DNA from: Brassica napus
Lineage: Eukaryota > Streptophyta > Magnoliopsida > Brassicales > Brassicaceae
DNA length: 64,000 bases
Reading direction: 5' to 3'
NCBI RefSeq assembly: GCF_020379485.1
Contig: NC_063445.1
Coordinates: forward strand, 54,647,422-54,711,421
Position 1 is the stretch's first letter. Each line of letters starts with the position of its first letter. The position numbers were made by a program, and so were the translations under genes. A model generated the notes under the pieces. That model was given only the letters and a program-made list of their open reading frames with translations. It had not been told where the DNA came from and did no database searches. This document shows positions 12,038 to 22,838 of the stretch, one piece after another.

Positions 12038-14081
12038 TTTTATCTGTATCTTTAGTTTTGATGAAAATCGTTGTTAAGTGTAACTATATTTATAATAGTT
12101 AGGTGAGACTCCGGATTTAGGTTACGCAGATGTAGGAAATCTTAGTTTTAAGATTGATCAAAGATATTATTTTGTGGAATAAGGAATATTATTCTAGTGC
12201 TTATCCAAAATCGTATATACCTTTGTTATTCGAAAGCGTTAATACTAAACCAATTAAAGTAGGTTAGAGAAAATCCTGTAAATATAATCATAATAATAAC
12301 TGATCCAGATATTTAATCAAACTTGTAGAGGAAGCAATGTACATATTTCCGGATCTACCTAAACAAAATTGTATCTACAAAATCTGGTTTTAAAATCTTG
12401 TCCACGATTTAGGTCTGATCATTACGGTTTGACGATTAAGTAAAGTGAGGCACTTATTTACTAATTTTAATGAAAGAATATACACAGTAAATCCTTTTAA
12501 CTAACGATGTCAAGGCATATTTTAGATATTTTGCTTCCACTTTGCATATTCGTTTGTGATTCAGATTTCACATTTATTGAGTTGTGTTTCGTGCTTCAAT
12601 AAGCAATTTAAATGCCACTTTATTATTAATATAAATTTATGACAAAATAAAATCCCTCTTTGTGTTTCGTGAGATTTTTATTGTTTGATAAAATCAAATT
12701 GCAAAATCTTCATAAGAAAACAAATGAAAAGTACATTCAGAATATTATTCAAATCTCGAAGTTTGCTTCCCACGTAAAAGATATTGGATTCCAAACAAAA
12801 TTACATTTGGCACAACAATCTGGATTATCATTATCTTCTATTTCAGGATGAAACTTGTTATTTTCCATCCAAACCATAAACTTGTTGTTTTCTGTGGTCC
12901 TGGACAAATCTTTTTGTTTCTGGAGAGCTGAAACATATAAGAAAACCATAATAAGAGATCTAAATATATAATGAAAGTAACATATAAGCCACATACATAA
13001 ACACATAGTCCCAATAAAGATTGCAATGACTTTAAAAACCAGGATATGAACCACTTTCACATATTTTGGTTTCCTTGTCTCTGAGCCTCAGGTTTCATTT
13101 TGATGATATTGGTGAGATATGTGATGTTCTTGAGTTTGGTGAGAGGTGTGCTTATATAAGATGTAGGATGGTGTTACGCTGTTAAGATAATAGTATCTTT
13201 TAGTTAAATAATAAGATTTGTCAAACAATAATATGAATAAGAATATAACAAATAGTTTGGCATACTATGGCATATTCTAAAAATATGCTTTAAAGGTCCG
13301 TGAAATAAAGTCAAATGCTGTTATACGATGGTATAATCTTCGATAATAAGGTTTGTTATAACAAATAGGGTTAGACCAAAACATAAAAAAATAAAAGGTC
13401 CAAACAATAGATTTTTTAAGACTGCTTCCCTTTTAATAGAATAGATGTTCGATGTTTCATTTCAAGACAACGATGGAGATCATCACCGACCAGGAGATAT
13501 TAGAAGAGGTCAAATATTATAATTACATTTTCTGATTTACATGAAGTCCTAATCGCCCGAAATCAAAAATATCTTCAAACATGATCAGTGATCAAATCAC
13601 TTTTTAAATCACGGAGGTTAAGTACTAATTATTATTATATTTCCCTCTAAGGGAAAACCACTCAGTTAGTGTTTATTTTTCTCAATTTTTTTTATAAGAA
13701 AAGGTATTCGACTTTACTTGATATCCGCACACATATAACGAAAGAGAATTCTCGTAGCTTTGGGAAAATTGGGTCCACGTTAACGGAATCTTTAAAATGA
13801 TTTTTTTTAGTTTAACCTTTGTTTAGTGAAAACCATTTCACGTCATTAAATTGTTGTAACGAAATGTTGTTGAACTCTTAAATATAATTGTTTCTTAAAA
13901 ACGGTTTCTAAAATAATGTTATTGCGTGCACAAAAAAATAATGTTGTTGAAGTCTTAAATAATGATTTCTTTAAAAAAGGGGGTTTCTTCTTCTAGTTTT
14001 CTGCATAATTAACCTCATTAGTTAACCTCCGATTCCAACAAGTCATAGTATCTAACAATACTAAAAGAGATTTAACTAGAG
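12038..14081. other. AT-rich region upstream of the Helitron genes
   Basis: About 2 kb of AT-rich sequence. It should contain the promoter of the RPA-like gene and, somewhere, the Helitron 5' end, but I cannot place either. The only coding-like item is the small minus-strand unit at 12749-13099. Confidence 0.5.
12749..13099 (-). CDS. Possible small gene or fragment, unrecognised
   Basis: I do not recognise it. On the minus strand a TATA-like box (TTATATAAG, about 13152-13161) is followed some 55 nt later by an ATG at 13097-13099 (MKPEAQRQGNQN), then a possible GT donor. After an intron-like AT-rich stretch and a TTTCAG acceptor near 12930, a frame ends at 12749. That frame contains a CCAKCNFVWNPISFTW segment with three cysteines. 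The simplest splice does not join the two frames in phase, so this may be a decayed gene, or translation may begin at an internal ATG. The promoter-like spacing is the main reason to list it. Confidence 0.25.
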
Positions 14082-14089
14082 CTCTCAGC

Positions 14090-14896
14090 TAGGGCTGGAC
14101 AAATAAACCGAACCCGAAAACCCGAACTGAATCCGATCCGATAAAAATGAATCCGAACCCGACGAAAATACCGAATGGATCTTGTTTTGTGGTATTTCGG
14201 GTTATGGGTATTATCCGAACCGAACCCGAATCTAAATGGATATCCGATAGAATCCGAAATATTCAAAACCTCAAAAAGATCTTGTACCAAACATGATCTC
14301 AATTTCTAATATGTATCCAAAATACACTAAGAAATATTGAAAATCTAAAATACTTATCTATTACATGAAGGTTGATGGTTGAAGATGGCAGTTGAATCTT
14401 GACGTATTTAGATTTAGATTTTGTTTTCGTTAAACAATGTTTCTCATTTCATGAGAACTTGGTTTTCGTTTTATGTTTTTATTTATTTGGTTTTTTTTTC
14501 CAGTAAATATGTTTACTTTTCGTTTGAATTTGAATGATCACGGTTGATGTTGCTTATTTTTTGAATCGATTTTACTTAAGTTTTGGTTACAAAATAGGTA
14601 CAAATCAGGTATTTTAAAACTGAAGAACCGATTTTACTCATGTTTTGGTTATAAAATAGGTAAAAATCAGGTACTTTTAAACCGAAAAACCGATTGGGAC
14701 CCGAACCCGAAAGCATATTGGGTTGTACCAGTTCTTTGAAGATTTACTAACCCCGACCCGAACCCGATAGAACCCGAACCGGCCCCGAACCGAACTTTCA
14801 TATAATCCGAAAAGGGCTGATTTTGATAAATCCGAAAAACCGAAACCCTATTGGATAAAACCGAAACCCGATTGGGACCCCGAATGCCCATGCCTA
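14090..14896. mobile_element. Non-autonomous hAT-like element 1
   Basis: An 807-bp element bounded by imperfect inverted termini (TAGGGCTGGACA at the left, the inverse of TAGGCATGGGCA at the right). It is flanked by near-identical 8-bp direct repeats, CTCTCAGC at 14082-14089 and CTCTCAAC at 14897-14904. Eight-base target duplications are the mark of the hAT superfamily. Inside are many degenerate copies of CCGAACCCGAA, dense near both ends, and no coding sequence. Confidence 0.75.
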
Positions 14897-14904
14897 CTCT
14901 CAAC

Positions 14905-15107
14905 TATGCCACATAGGATTAAAAAATCAACCAATGATAGAGATGTGTGCGGCCACGTCACCATAAATTTGTAGAATGAAAAGAAAATCTGAGACTTCCG
15001 TTTGGTCTCCTAAATATTCCATCGACTAACAGGTTTGCATGCTTATTGTGTCGTGCCAACATGTTTACACTTATGGCCTTTATATTTTCTCTGTTTCGTA
15101 TTTCCAG
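14905..15107. other. Spacer before captured exons
   Basis: No gene is seen. A Helitron 5' TC end may lie here or further upstream, but no diagnostic sequence identifies it. Confidence 0.4.
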
Positions 15108-15615
15108 AGTACTTGGATGAATCGATTTTAATACCAAAGAATACATCTGTTCTAATTCATGAGTCCCAGGACGGCCTCGCATCAGACTTATCACTTCACA
15201 AGAGTACGTTCTCTCAGATCTTCTGATTTCCATCTACTTTTTCCACTTATTTAGCTATTTTGTCTTACCCTTAACAAAAAGATGTTTAGCTAAACATAAG
15301 TTGAAAGTGTGTCTATTGGCTGGAAGAACACCTGGATTTTCATGTTAAATAGTGCAATTATCTGAATGTTGCAAGCCTAGAATCAAGAATGAAGTGGAAC
15401 ATGTCCAAGCTGAAACAATCAATTCTCATGTTGCTCAGCCGCCTGCAGCGAAATATGTAAGTTGATTACGGTGAATATTTATATTGGTGTTGAGTGCACC
15501 TATTTTCACCAATTCTTATAGCTAGAACAATATTAATTTCACCCATTTTCACCTTCTAGCTTGAAGATGAGTTGACGAGTCCGAGAATGATTTTAACTTC
15601 ATTCGTGCTGTCCAA
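15108..15615 (+). pseudogene. Captured DWNN-domain (PQT3/RBBP6-like) gene fragment
   Basis: Three exon-like blocks match the start of plant DWNN-domain ubiquitin ligases. Block 15108-15205 reads EYLDESILIPKNTSVLI, the end of the ubiquitin-like DWNN fold, after a TTTCCAG acceptor. Block 15373-15456 reads KPRIKNEVEHVQAE and ends at a GTAAG donor. Block 15560-15615 starts LEDELTSP after a TTCTAG acceptor. Order and splice borders resemble those of the parent gene, but the first block loses similarity after its first 19 codons and no start codon, zinc knuckle or RING/U-box part is present. This is a copied genomic piece with introns, which is typical of Helitron capture. The family assignment rests on recalled consensus features of DWNN proteins. 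Confidence 0.6.
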
Positions 15616-15855
15616 GGTTCCCATACTAATAATCCATGAATTTTCTTGCACCAACAGAAGAGAACGTATATGAAGAAAGCTCTGTAAGATAATGGTTCCA
15701 CCAAAGAAATAAAAGTCCCCACTACCATCCTCTAAACCCCGCCAAATCCGGAGGTGGAACACAGAAGAAGGTAATCTCCTATCAAATCTTATCTTCCCTT
15801 GAATCAGATTTTCTTTCGCTTACTTTGCTCTTTTCATTTCTTGATTCGACATAAG

Positions 15856-15950
15856 GTGAACAGCATGGTTCTCTTCGATCAGGAAACTAACAACAAGCTG
15901 CAGTCTGAAGCTCCTATGGTCAAGTTGATCAATCAATCCCTTCTATTCTG
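15856..15950 (+). pseudogene. Ribosomal protein S25 fragment
   Basis: The frame KVNSMVLFDQETNNKLQSEA, followed by PMVKLINQSLL, corresponds to the central part of eukaryotic ribosomal protein eS25. Family members read roughly VNNMVLFDQATYDKL there. Only about 30 codons are recognisable; upstream and downstream parts are missing and the sequence then passes into a GTAAG donor-like site near 15963. It lies in the same orientation as the DWNN fragment only 240 bp away, although the two genes are unrelated. That supports capture of several genes by one mobile element. Confidence 0.6.
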
Positions 15951-16099
15951 CTGGTGTTTTCATGTAAGTTACTATCTCCATTCTTCAAAGTTTCCAAAGT
16001 TTCAGTGGATAAGCTCTTACATCGTATGTGTGTGTGTGTTTTGTTTTAGCTTTGAAAAGATATTTCACTGAGTTTGGGTAATTATCGTTATCTTTTTGT

Positions 16100-16860
16100 A
16101 TTAGTTACTGGTTATTTTCGATGAGTGGAGTAGGAAGCTAAAGTGACAGGAGTCGTTCGACGGCGAAACAGAGAGGTATCTAAGGAGGAAGAGGAAGCAA
16201 GAGAAAAAGGTGAAAGGGGTCTTAGACCTCCTAAGCAAGAATCTTCAAGCTTTGTGAATGTTTTGGAACTGATTTAGTTCACGGAGTCACAACTGCTGTC
16301 TGAAATTGTTAAGTGTTAAAGATAATAAAGACGTGTAACAAACGTGAGATGAGCTTTGTGTTGCAACTGAAAGAAGAGTTGTTTGTTTTCTTTTGCAGGA
16401 GAAGCGTCTTGCACCACAAAACATTACCCTAGACGTCATTCACAGATGTGACACCACCCTGCACATTTAAGTATCTAAGCTTTATCTCCATTTCTCCTGT
16501 TGGTAGTTTATCAGTGAATCCTTAACTCGAGACAGTACAAACCAGTTGGTAGTTAGGACTTTCTTCAAATAGCTCAAACCAGTTGGAAAAGTGCCCATCA
16601 GCGACTACTGTAGGAGGCCGTAAGCTTCATCTCCTGAGTTTTCATAGTACCTTCCATGACGTTCAAGCATATGTGATGGTTTGTTCTTTGTCAATGATAT
16701 ATGTTTCTGTGTCTGTCAAAACCTTTTGTCAAACTCTAATCCCGGTGAAACAATCTTCACCCGGTGAAAAAATCTTTAGTGTCGATTCTAGAAGACGCCG
16801 GCTGTAATGATGTGATCGCAGAATACCGTATCGATCAGGTGAACCAATGCTCTAACTTTA
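16100..16860 (+). pseudogene. Further exon-like fragments, unrecognised
   Basis: Coding-looking blocks without a recognisable parent. They include a charged stretch near 16150-16255 (RRRNREVSKEEEEAREKG), a block after a TTTTGCAG acceptor at 16400 (EKRLAPQNITLDVIHRCD), and a block ending at 16838 with CNDVIAEYRIDQ before a CAG-GTGAAC donor. They continue the run of same-strand exon pieces that starts at 15108. I infer more captured host-gene material; the blocks could come from one or several genes. Confidence 0.35.
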
Positions 16861-17170
16861 CCATAGTTTTTCTCATAACTGTCATTTTCAGAGCTGAGTT
16901 GTATGTTTTCTAATGTAGTTTAAGCATAAATAAATGGGAGTATACGTAGATTGATATTGTATATGTTGTAGCTCGCATGGGAAACAAATCAGATATGTTG
17001 TCTATTTTATTTATCATTTGTAGTAACTTTTCTAATTAATAATTATGAGACTCAAAATTTTCTTCTCATCTTTTTGGAATTTTGTTAGGCAAGAAACTTT
17101 CCATCAACTTAAATTAGGAGTCAGCTATTGCCATGCTGTAGTAAGAAAATGAAATGACTCGCTAAGTGCT

Positions 17171-17981
17171 TGATGGGGAAAGTCACACGGCGCAGCGGAA
17201 ATACTAATGGTCGTGTTCCCCTGACCTTGTGTGAACCTGTGAAGAAAATACTTCGACAATGGCAGAATATAGTATAAGCGGAAACGTAAATGAGACAATC
17301 ACTTTTTACGTGGAAAACCTCCTCGATGTGAGAAGGAAAAACCACGGGACCGTAGTCCACTCAACAATCCACTATATAAATGTTTGTGAGTACAACCACG
17401 TCCTCCCTGTTCAACAACCAGAACAGAACAGAGAGTCTAGCTACAAAGAGCTATCTCCAACACAAACAACAACAACAAGAGAGCAACACAAAGCTTCAAA
17501 ACCGGCAGCAACCAAACGACCTCATCTCACAAAGATTCCGGCTTCCAGAAACTAATCCAACCGTACAAATCCAAGATAAACAAGTCGACAATACCTCTGC
17601 CAAATTTCAGCTCAAGAAGAGAAGATCTCACCGTCGGATTTACCAAACACCCAAGACTGTCCCGCTGAAGAACTGTGACGACCAGCTTCACTAAAACCCA
17701 GACAACAGAAGATCCAACCGTTGAAATCCAAATCCCTTCGGTGAATCTCTAACCCACTGACTGAAGAAGCTTCCCACAAAATATCAGCCCGATCAAGTTC
17801 CGTTTGAGCTTCCAAAATCAGTCTTGAAATAGCCTGACGAGTTTTCTCCTCCTTCTCTCTTCTTTCTCTCTTTTGTCTCTCTCTCTAAACTCTATTATTG
17901 TGAGTCTAGTGACAAAAGGGGAACATTATTATTTCTTAAGTTCACCCCAATTGGTCCTCTCCATCTAGGAGGGACCCAACA
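17171..17981 (-). repeat. Copia 1, 3' LTR
   Basis: 811-bp LTR, beginning TGATGGGG and ending CCCAACA on the plus strand. It is the same length as its partner. Visible differences are T/C at about 17812 and G/A at about 17839. It contains a TATATAAA-like box near 17372-17379 and a pyrimidine-rich end. Confidence 0.95.
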
Positions 17982-17998
17982 GTGCTTAACCCCTCCGA

Positions 17999-20614
17999 CT
18001 AGATGGAAGAGACAGCCATTCCGGCTATCTCTCGGCATACCTCAAGCTTCCCCCTCGGTAATGACTTTGTCATCATATCAGCTCCATTATCATCCGTATG
18101 AACTTTCTCAAGTTCCACTTCCTTGGAAGCAACCACATCACGTATCCAATGATACCTCCTTTGAATGTGTTTTGACTTCGAATGAAATGTAGAATTCTTC
18201 CCGAGACAAATAGCGCTTTGACTATCACAAAGCAACACATACTTTTCTTGCTTGAAACCGATCTCTTCACAGAAGTTCTTCATCCACAACAGCTCTTTAC
18301 AAGCTTCAGTTGCTGCAATGAACTCTGCCTCAGTAGTAGATAGTGCAACACACTTTTGCAGCCTTGACTGCCATGCCACAGCTCCACCCGCAAATGTTAC
18401 CAAGTAACCCGAAGTAGATTTGCTAGAATCAGCATCTCCCGACATGTCAGAATCAGTGTAACTGACAAGCAATGACTTCTTACCTCCGAATGTAATCTTC
18501 AAATTAGAAGTCCCTCTGAGATATCTCAAAATCCACTTCACAGCATTCCAATGTTCTCTTCCCGGATTGGAGAGAAACCTGCTGACAACTCCAACGGCGT
18601 AGGCTAAATCCGGTCTTGTACAGACCATGGCATACATCAAACTACCCACTGCAGAAGCATACGGAACCTTCGCCATATCTTCCTTCTCCGCATATGTCTT
18701 CGGACTTTGTTGACTGCTCAGTCTTAAGTGTGGAGCAAGAGGAGTACTCAACACTTTAGACTTGTCCATGTGAAACCGCTTAAGTACTTTTTCAATGTAC
18801 TTCTCCTGAGATAAGTGAATCAGCTTCTCACCTCTATCCCGAATAATTCTCATACCAAGAATCTGTTTCGCTGGACCCATATCTTTCATGGCAAAAGACT
18901 CACTGAGCTGCTCTTTCAACTCCTTAATTCTGTCCATGTTCCTGCCCACAATCAACATATCATCGACATACAACAACAAGATGATAAAATCATCCTCACC
19001 GAACACCTTCACAAATACACAATGGTCTGAATCAGTCTCTGCATAACCATGCTCCCCCATAACAGACTTGAACTTCATGTACCACTGCCTTGGTGCTTGC
19101 TTCAATCCATAAAGGCTTTTCTTCAAGCGGCAAACCAAATTTTCTTTGCCCTTTTGCACATAGCCTTCCGGTTGTTCCATGTAGATCTCTTCCTCCAAAT
19201 TACCATGAAGGAAAGCAGTCTTCACGTCCATTTGCTCAACCTCTAGATCAAGGCTCGCTGCCAATCCAAGTACAACCCGAATGGATGACATCTTCACAAC
19301 AGGAGAAAAGATTTCATCATAATCAATTCCCTTCTTTTGGTTGTAGCCTTTCACAACCAATCTAGCCTTGTGTCGAGGTGGCAAATTGTCATCCTCATGC
19401 TTAATTCTGTACACCCACTTATTAAGTAGAGCCTTCTTGCCCTTAGGCAATTTCACCAACTCAAAAGTATGGTTCTCCTCAAAAGAATCCATCTCCTCAT
19501 CCATGGCTCCAAACCACTTATCCTTGTGTTCATCCTCCAAAGCTTCATCATAGCTTTCAGGTTCTCCCCCATCAGTAAGTAATACATACTCACTAGGATC
19601 ATACCTTGTCGACGGTTTAAGACCTCTCTCGGATCTTCTAACAATAGTAGGTTGGTTCTCAGCAGCTGGTGTCTCACCATGATCGTCACCATGATCACCA
19701 CTACCATCTTCATGTGCGGGAGCATCTGCACTGGGTGTATTATCCTGAACTTCAACCTCAACCTCACCGTGAACCGATGTAGAAGGAGTAGCCTCTGTAT
19801 CGATCAAACCCTCAAAAATCTGAGTTGGGTTTTTGGACTTGTCAATGTCCTTAATCGTTTGATCTTCCATAAACACAACATCTCTGCTCCTTACGAGCTT
19901 CCTCTCAACGGGATCATAAAATCTGTACCCGAACTCATCATGACCATAACCGATGAACACACACTGCCGCGACTTCATCTCAAGCTTCGATCTATCAACC
20001 TTGGGAATATGAACAAATGCCTTACACCCAAAGACCCTCAAGTGACTGTAAGAAACATCCTTACCAGTCCAAACCCTCTCTGGAACATCACCATCCAATG
20101 GAGCACTTGGTGACAAATTCAGCACATGAACCACCGTGTTCAAAGCTTCTGCCCAGAAAGTCATCGATAAGCCTGACTGTGAGATCAAACATCTCATCCT
20201 CTCGACAATCGTTCGATTCATCCTTTCAGCCAACCCATTTAACTGTGGAGTATGAGGTGGCGTGAATTGATGCCTTATTCCATGCTCTTTGCAATAAGCA
20301 TCAAATGGTCCAAGATACTCTCCACCATTATCACTGCGGATACACTTCAGCTTCTTCCCCGTTTGTCTCTCAACCAATGCCACAAAGTGCTTGAAATATC
20401 CCAGCACCTGATCCTTCGTCCTCATAGGAAATACCCACGACTTCCTTGAATGATCATCAATAAAAGTCACATAATATGATGCGCCACCAAGAGATCTTGT
20501 CTTCATTGGACCACACACATCTGAGTGTACCAAATCCAGTACCTCGGGTTTCCTAGAAGGTGCGGAAGACTTGAAAGATACCCTGTGTTGTTTTCCGCAA
20601 AGCAATGCGAACAC
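17999..20614 (-). CDS. Copia 1 integrase, reverse transcriptase and RNase H (pol part, out of frame with gag)
   Basis: An open frame of 871 codons whose real coding part begins near 20598, after a frameshift relative to the upstream gag-protease frame; the first Met in this frame is incidental. Integrase core: VHSDVCGP, FIDDHSR and RSDNGGEY, with the D,D-35-E pattern completed by NGLAERMNRTI. Reverse transcriptase: NKWVYRIK, HKARLVVKGYNQKKGIDY, MDVKTAFLHG and the catalytic LLLYVDDMLIVG. RNase H: SYTDSDMSGD, then AVAWQSRLQKCVALSTTEAE. It stops just inside the polypurine tract. All catalytic residues that can be checked by eye are intact, which fits the nearly identical LTRs. Confidence 0.92.
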   Translation of the reverse strand: MFALLCGKQHRVSFKSSAPSRKPEVLDLVHSDVCGPMKTRSLGGASYYVTFIDDHSRKSWVFPMRTKDQVLGYFKHFVALVERQTGKKLKCIRSDNGGEYLGPFDAYCKEHGIRHQFTPPHTPQLNGLAERMNRTIVERMRCLISQSGLSMTFWAEALNTVVHVLNLSPSAPLDGDVPERVWTGKDVSYSHLRVFGCKAFVHIPKVDRSKLEMKSRQCVFIGYGHDEFGYRFYDPVERKLVRSRDVVFMEDQTIKDIDKSKNPTQIFEGLIDTEATPSTSVHGEVEVEVQDNTPSADAPAHEDGSGDHGDDHGETPAAENQPTIVRRSERGLKPSTRYDPSEYVLLTDGGEPESYDEALEDEHKDKWFGAMDEEMDSFEENHTFELVKLPKGKKALLNKWVYRIKHEDDNLPPRHKARLVVKGYNQKKGIDYDEIFSPVVKMSSIRVVLGLAASLDLEVEQMDVKTAFLHGNLEEEIYMEQPEGYVQKGKENLVCRLKKSLYGLKQAPRQWYMKFKSVMGEHGYAETDSDHCVFVKVFGEDDFIILLLYVDDMLIVGRNMDRIKELKEQLSESFAMKDMGPAKQILGMRIIRDRGEKLIHLSQEKYIEKVLKRFHMDKSKVLSTPLAPHLRLSSQQSPKTYAEKEDMAKVPYASAVGSLMYAMVCTRPDLAYAVGVVSRFLSNPGREHWNAVKWILRYLRGTSNLKITFGGKKSLLVSYTDSDMSGDADSSKSTSGYLVTFAGGAVAWQSRLQKCVALSTTEAEFIAATEACKELLWMKNFCEEIGFKQEKYVLLCDSQSAICLGKNSTFHSKSKHIQRRYHWIRDVVASKEVELEKVHTDDNGADMMTKSLPRGKLEVCREIAGMAVSSI

Positions 20615-21954
20615 TTCTGTAGGTGCAAACCAGAGATTCCTGGAATCACCTCATTCTTAGACAACACATCCATTCCCTTCTCACTCATGTGACCGAGTCT
20701 CTTATGCCATAACTCCATGGCATTATCATTCTCCACCGCATTAACAATATCTTTGGAGACCTTAGCCTGCATCCAATAGAAGGATGAAGACTTCTCACCT
20801 CGAGCCACAATCAAAGAACCGCGAGAGAGCTTCCATTTACCACCACCGTGCAAACTGAAATAGCCCTCATCATCAAGTCTTCCCGTCGATATCAGATTCA
20901 TCCTAATATCAGGAACATGCTTAACATCCTTAAGCACCAGCCTAGTACCAAGACTAGTCTCCAAGCAAACATCACCAATGCCAGCAACCTGAGCCATCGC
21001 ATCATTCCCCATCTTCACAGAACCATAATTACCCGTAGTATAGGTAGAAAACAAATCCCGCTGTGATGTAGCATGAGTAGTAGCTCCACTGTCAATCACC
21101 CAACTGGTGTCCTGGCATGCAACATTAATGGCATCACCCTCAAGAAGAATGAGAAACTGATCTTCGGTGAGAGTCACCCGATCCACCTTTTCTTCTTGAT
21201 TTCCTTGCTGCTTGTTTTTCAACTTCCAGCAATCCTTCTTCATGTGCCCTTTCTTATGACAGAAGTAGCACTCCATATTAGCAAATCTATTAGACTTGCT
21301 CCTGCTCCTGTTCTTGTCTCTCTTGGGATCTCTACTTGTACTTCTCCCCCTTGACTCAGTAACAAAGACATCTGAACGCGAACTGCTAGCATTCGACTGC
21401 CTTCTTGCTTCCTCATTAAGAACACTGTTCTTCACTGAATCCATCGAAATAACACCTTCCGACGCGGAGTTACAAAGAGACATCCTGAAAACCTCCCAAG
21501 AGTCCGGTAAAGTACCGAGAAGCCACAAACCGTGAATCTCATCATCAAACTTGATGCCCATATCAGACAACTTGTTGAGCAATCCCTGAAACGCATTCAA
21601 GTGATCTGTCATCGGAGTCCCCTCCTGATACCTCAGCTCAATCAACTTCTTGATCATGTACATCTTGTTGTTTCCGGTCTTCCTAGCATATAACTGCTCC
21701 AGCTTCTTCCACAAAGAACGAGCATCCGTCTCAGTCTCAATATGATGCAACACATTATCATCTACCCACTGCCTTATCAACCCACACACTTGGCGATGCT
21801 GCAGCTTCCACTCTTCATCTGTCTTCTTCTCAGGTTTCTGCTCCTCGAAGACTGGAACATGGAATTCTTTAACAAAGAGCAAATCCTCCATCTTGCCCTT
21901 CCATAGATGATAGTTAGCACCATTCAAGCTTATCATCCTGCTCATATTTTCCAT
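20503..21954 (-). CDS. Copia 1 gag and protease
   Basis: The polyprotein starts at the ATG 21952-21954 (MENMSRMISLNGANY), 58 nt inside the primer site. Gag domain of the UBN2 type fills residues 1-190. A basic linker with Arg-Ser repeats follows, then a CCHC zinc knuckle (CYFCHKKGHMKKDCW), the aspartic protease signature WVIDSGATTHAT and the GAG-pre-integrase histidine segment LWHKRLGHMSEKG. After HLQKCSHCF the frame is lost. Loss of one G on the minus strand at about 20595-20597 shifts it, and the remaining codons to 20503 are spurious. In intact relatives this frame continues straight into integrase. The break may be a true mutation or a base-call error. Confidence 0.92.
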   Translation of the reverse strand: MENMSRMISLNGANYHLWKGKMEDLLFVKEFHVPVFEEQKPEKKTDEEWKLQHRQVCGLIRQWVDDNVLHHIETETDARSLWKKLEQLYARKTGNNKMYMIKKLIELRYQEGTPMTDHLNAFQGLLNKLSDMGIKFDDEIHGLWLLGTLPDSWEVFRMSLCNSASEGVISMDSVKNSVLNEEARRQSNASSSRSDVFVTESRGRSTSRDPKRDKNRSRSKSNRFANMECYFCHKKGHMKKDCWKLKNKQQGNQEEKVDRVTLTEDQFLILLEGDAINVACQDTSWVIDSGATTHATSQRDLFSTYTTGNYGSVKMGNDAMAQVAGIGDVCLETSLGTRLVLKDVKHVPDIRMNLISTGRLDDEGYFSLHGGGKWKLSRGSLIVARGEKSSSFYWMQAKVSKDIVNAVENDNAMELWHKRLGHMSEKGMDVLSKNEVIPGISGLHLQKCSHCFAENNTGYLSSLPHLLGNPRYWIWYTQMCVVQ

Positions 21955-22012
21955 CTTTCACACAAGCAAATAACAACCCAAAGTTTTCAAAACCAAAGCT
22001 CTAAAATCAGAA

Positions 22013-22024
22013 GCTCTGATACCA
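22013..22024 (-). other. Copia 1 primer-binding site
   Basis: TGGTATCAGAGC on the minus strand is the classic site complementary to the 3' end of initiator tRNA-Met. Three bases (GAG) separate it from the 5' LTR. Confidence 0.93.
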
Positions 22025-22027
22025 CTC

Positions 22028-22838
22028 TGATGGGGAAAGTCACACGGCGCAGCGGAAATACTAATGGTCGTGTTCCCCTGACCTTGTGTGAACCTGTGAA
22101 GAAAATACTTCGACAATGGCAGAATATAGTATAAGCGGAAACGTAAATGAGACAATCACTTTTTACGTGGAAAACCTCCTCGATGTGAGAAGGAAAAACC
22201 ACGGGACCGTAGTCCACTCAACAATCCACTATATAAATGTTTGTGAGTACAACCACGTCCTCCCTGTTCAACAACCAGAACAGAACAGAGAGTCTAGCTA
22301 CAAAGAGCTATCTCCAACACAAACAACAACAACAAGAGAGCAACACAAAGCTTCAAAACCGGCAGCAACCAAACGACCTCATCTCACAAAGATTCCGGCT
22401 TCCAGAAACTAATCCAACCGTACAAATCCAAGATAAACAAGTCGACAATACCTCTGCCAAATTTCAGCTCAAGAAGAGAAGATCTCACCGTCGGATTTAC
22501 CAAACACCCAAGACTGTCCCGCTGAAGAACTGTGACGACCAGCTTCACTAAAACCCAGACAACAGAAGATCCAACCGTTGAAATCCAAATCCCTTCGGTG
22601 AATCTCTAACCCACTGACTGAAGAAGCTTCCCACAAAATATCAGCCCGATCAAGTTCCGTTTGAGCCTCCAAAATCAGTCTTGAAATAGCCTAACGAGTT
22701 TTCTCCTCCTTCTCTCTTCTTTCTCTCTTTTGTCTCTCTCTCTAAACTCTATTATTGTGAGTCTAGTGACAAAAGGGGAACATTATTATTTCTTAAGTTC
22801 ACCCCAATTGGTCCTCTCCATCTAGGAGGGACCCAACA
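22028..22838 (-). repeat. Copia 1, 5' LTR
   Basis: 811-bp LTR carrying the promoter for the minus-strand transcript. It is near-identical to the copy at 17171-17981. Confidence 0.95.

Larger units (their letters stand above)
17171..22838 (-). mobile_element. Ty1/copia LTR retrotransposon 1, young
   Basis: A complete element of 5668 bp with 811-bp LTRs (17171-17981 and 22028-22838) and a perfect 5-bp target duplication GTGCT (17166-17170 and 22839-22843). Read on the minus strand, the 5' LTR is followed after three bases by the primer site TGGTATCAGAGC (22013-22024), complementary to the 3' end of initiator tRNA-Met. A purine tract GGAGGGG (17990-17996) precedes the 3' LTR. Gene order gag-protease-integrase-reverse transcriptase-RNase H is that of Ty1/copia. 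I found only two differences between the LTRs by eye, so insertion is recent. A single frameshift breaks the coding region. The Tnt1/Tork-like sequence style is a tentative lineage call. Confidence 0.95.

Noticed and set aside
17259..17815. Open frames repeated at 17.3-17.8 kb and 22.1-22.7 kb
   Set aside because: They are inside the two LTRs of copia 1 and have no gene-like features; their duplication is simply that of the LTRs.
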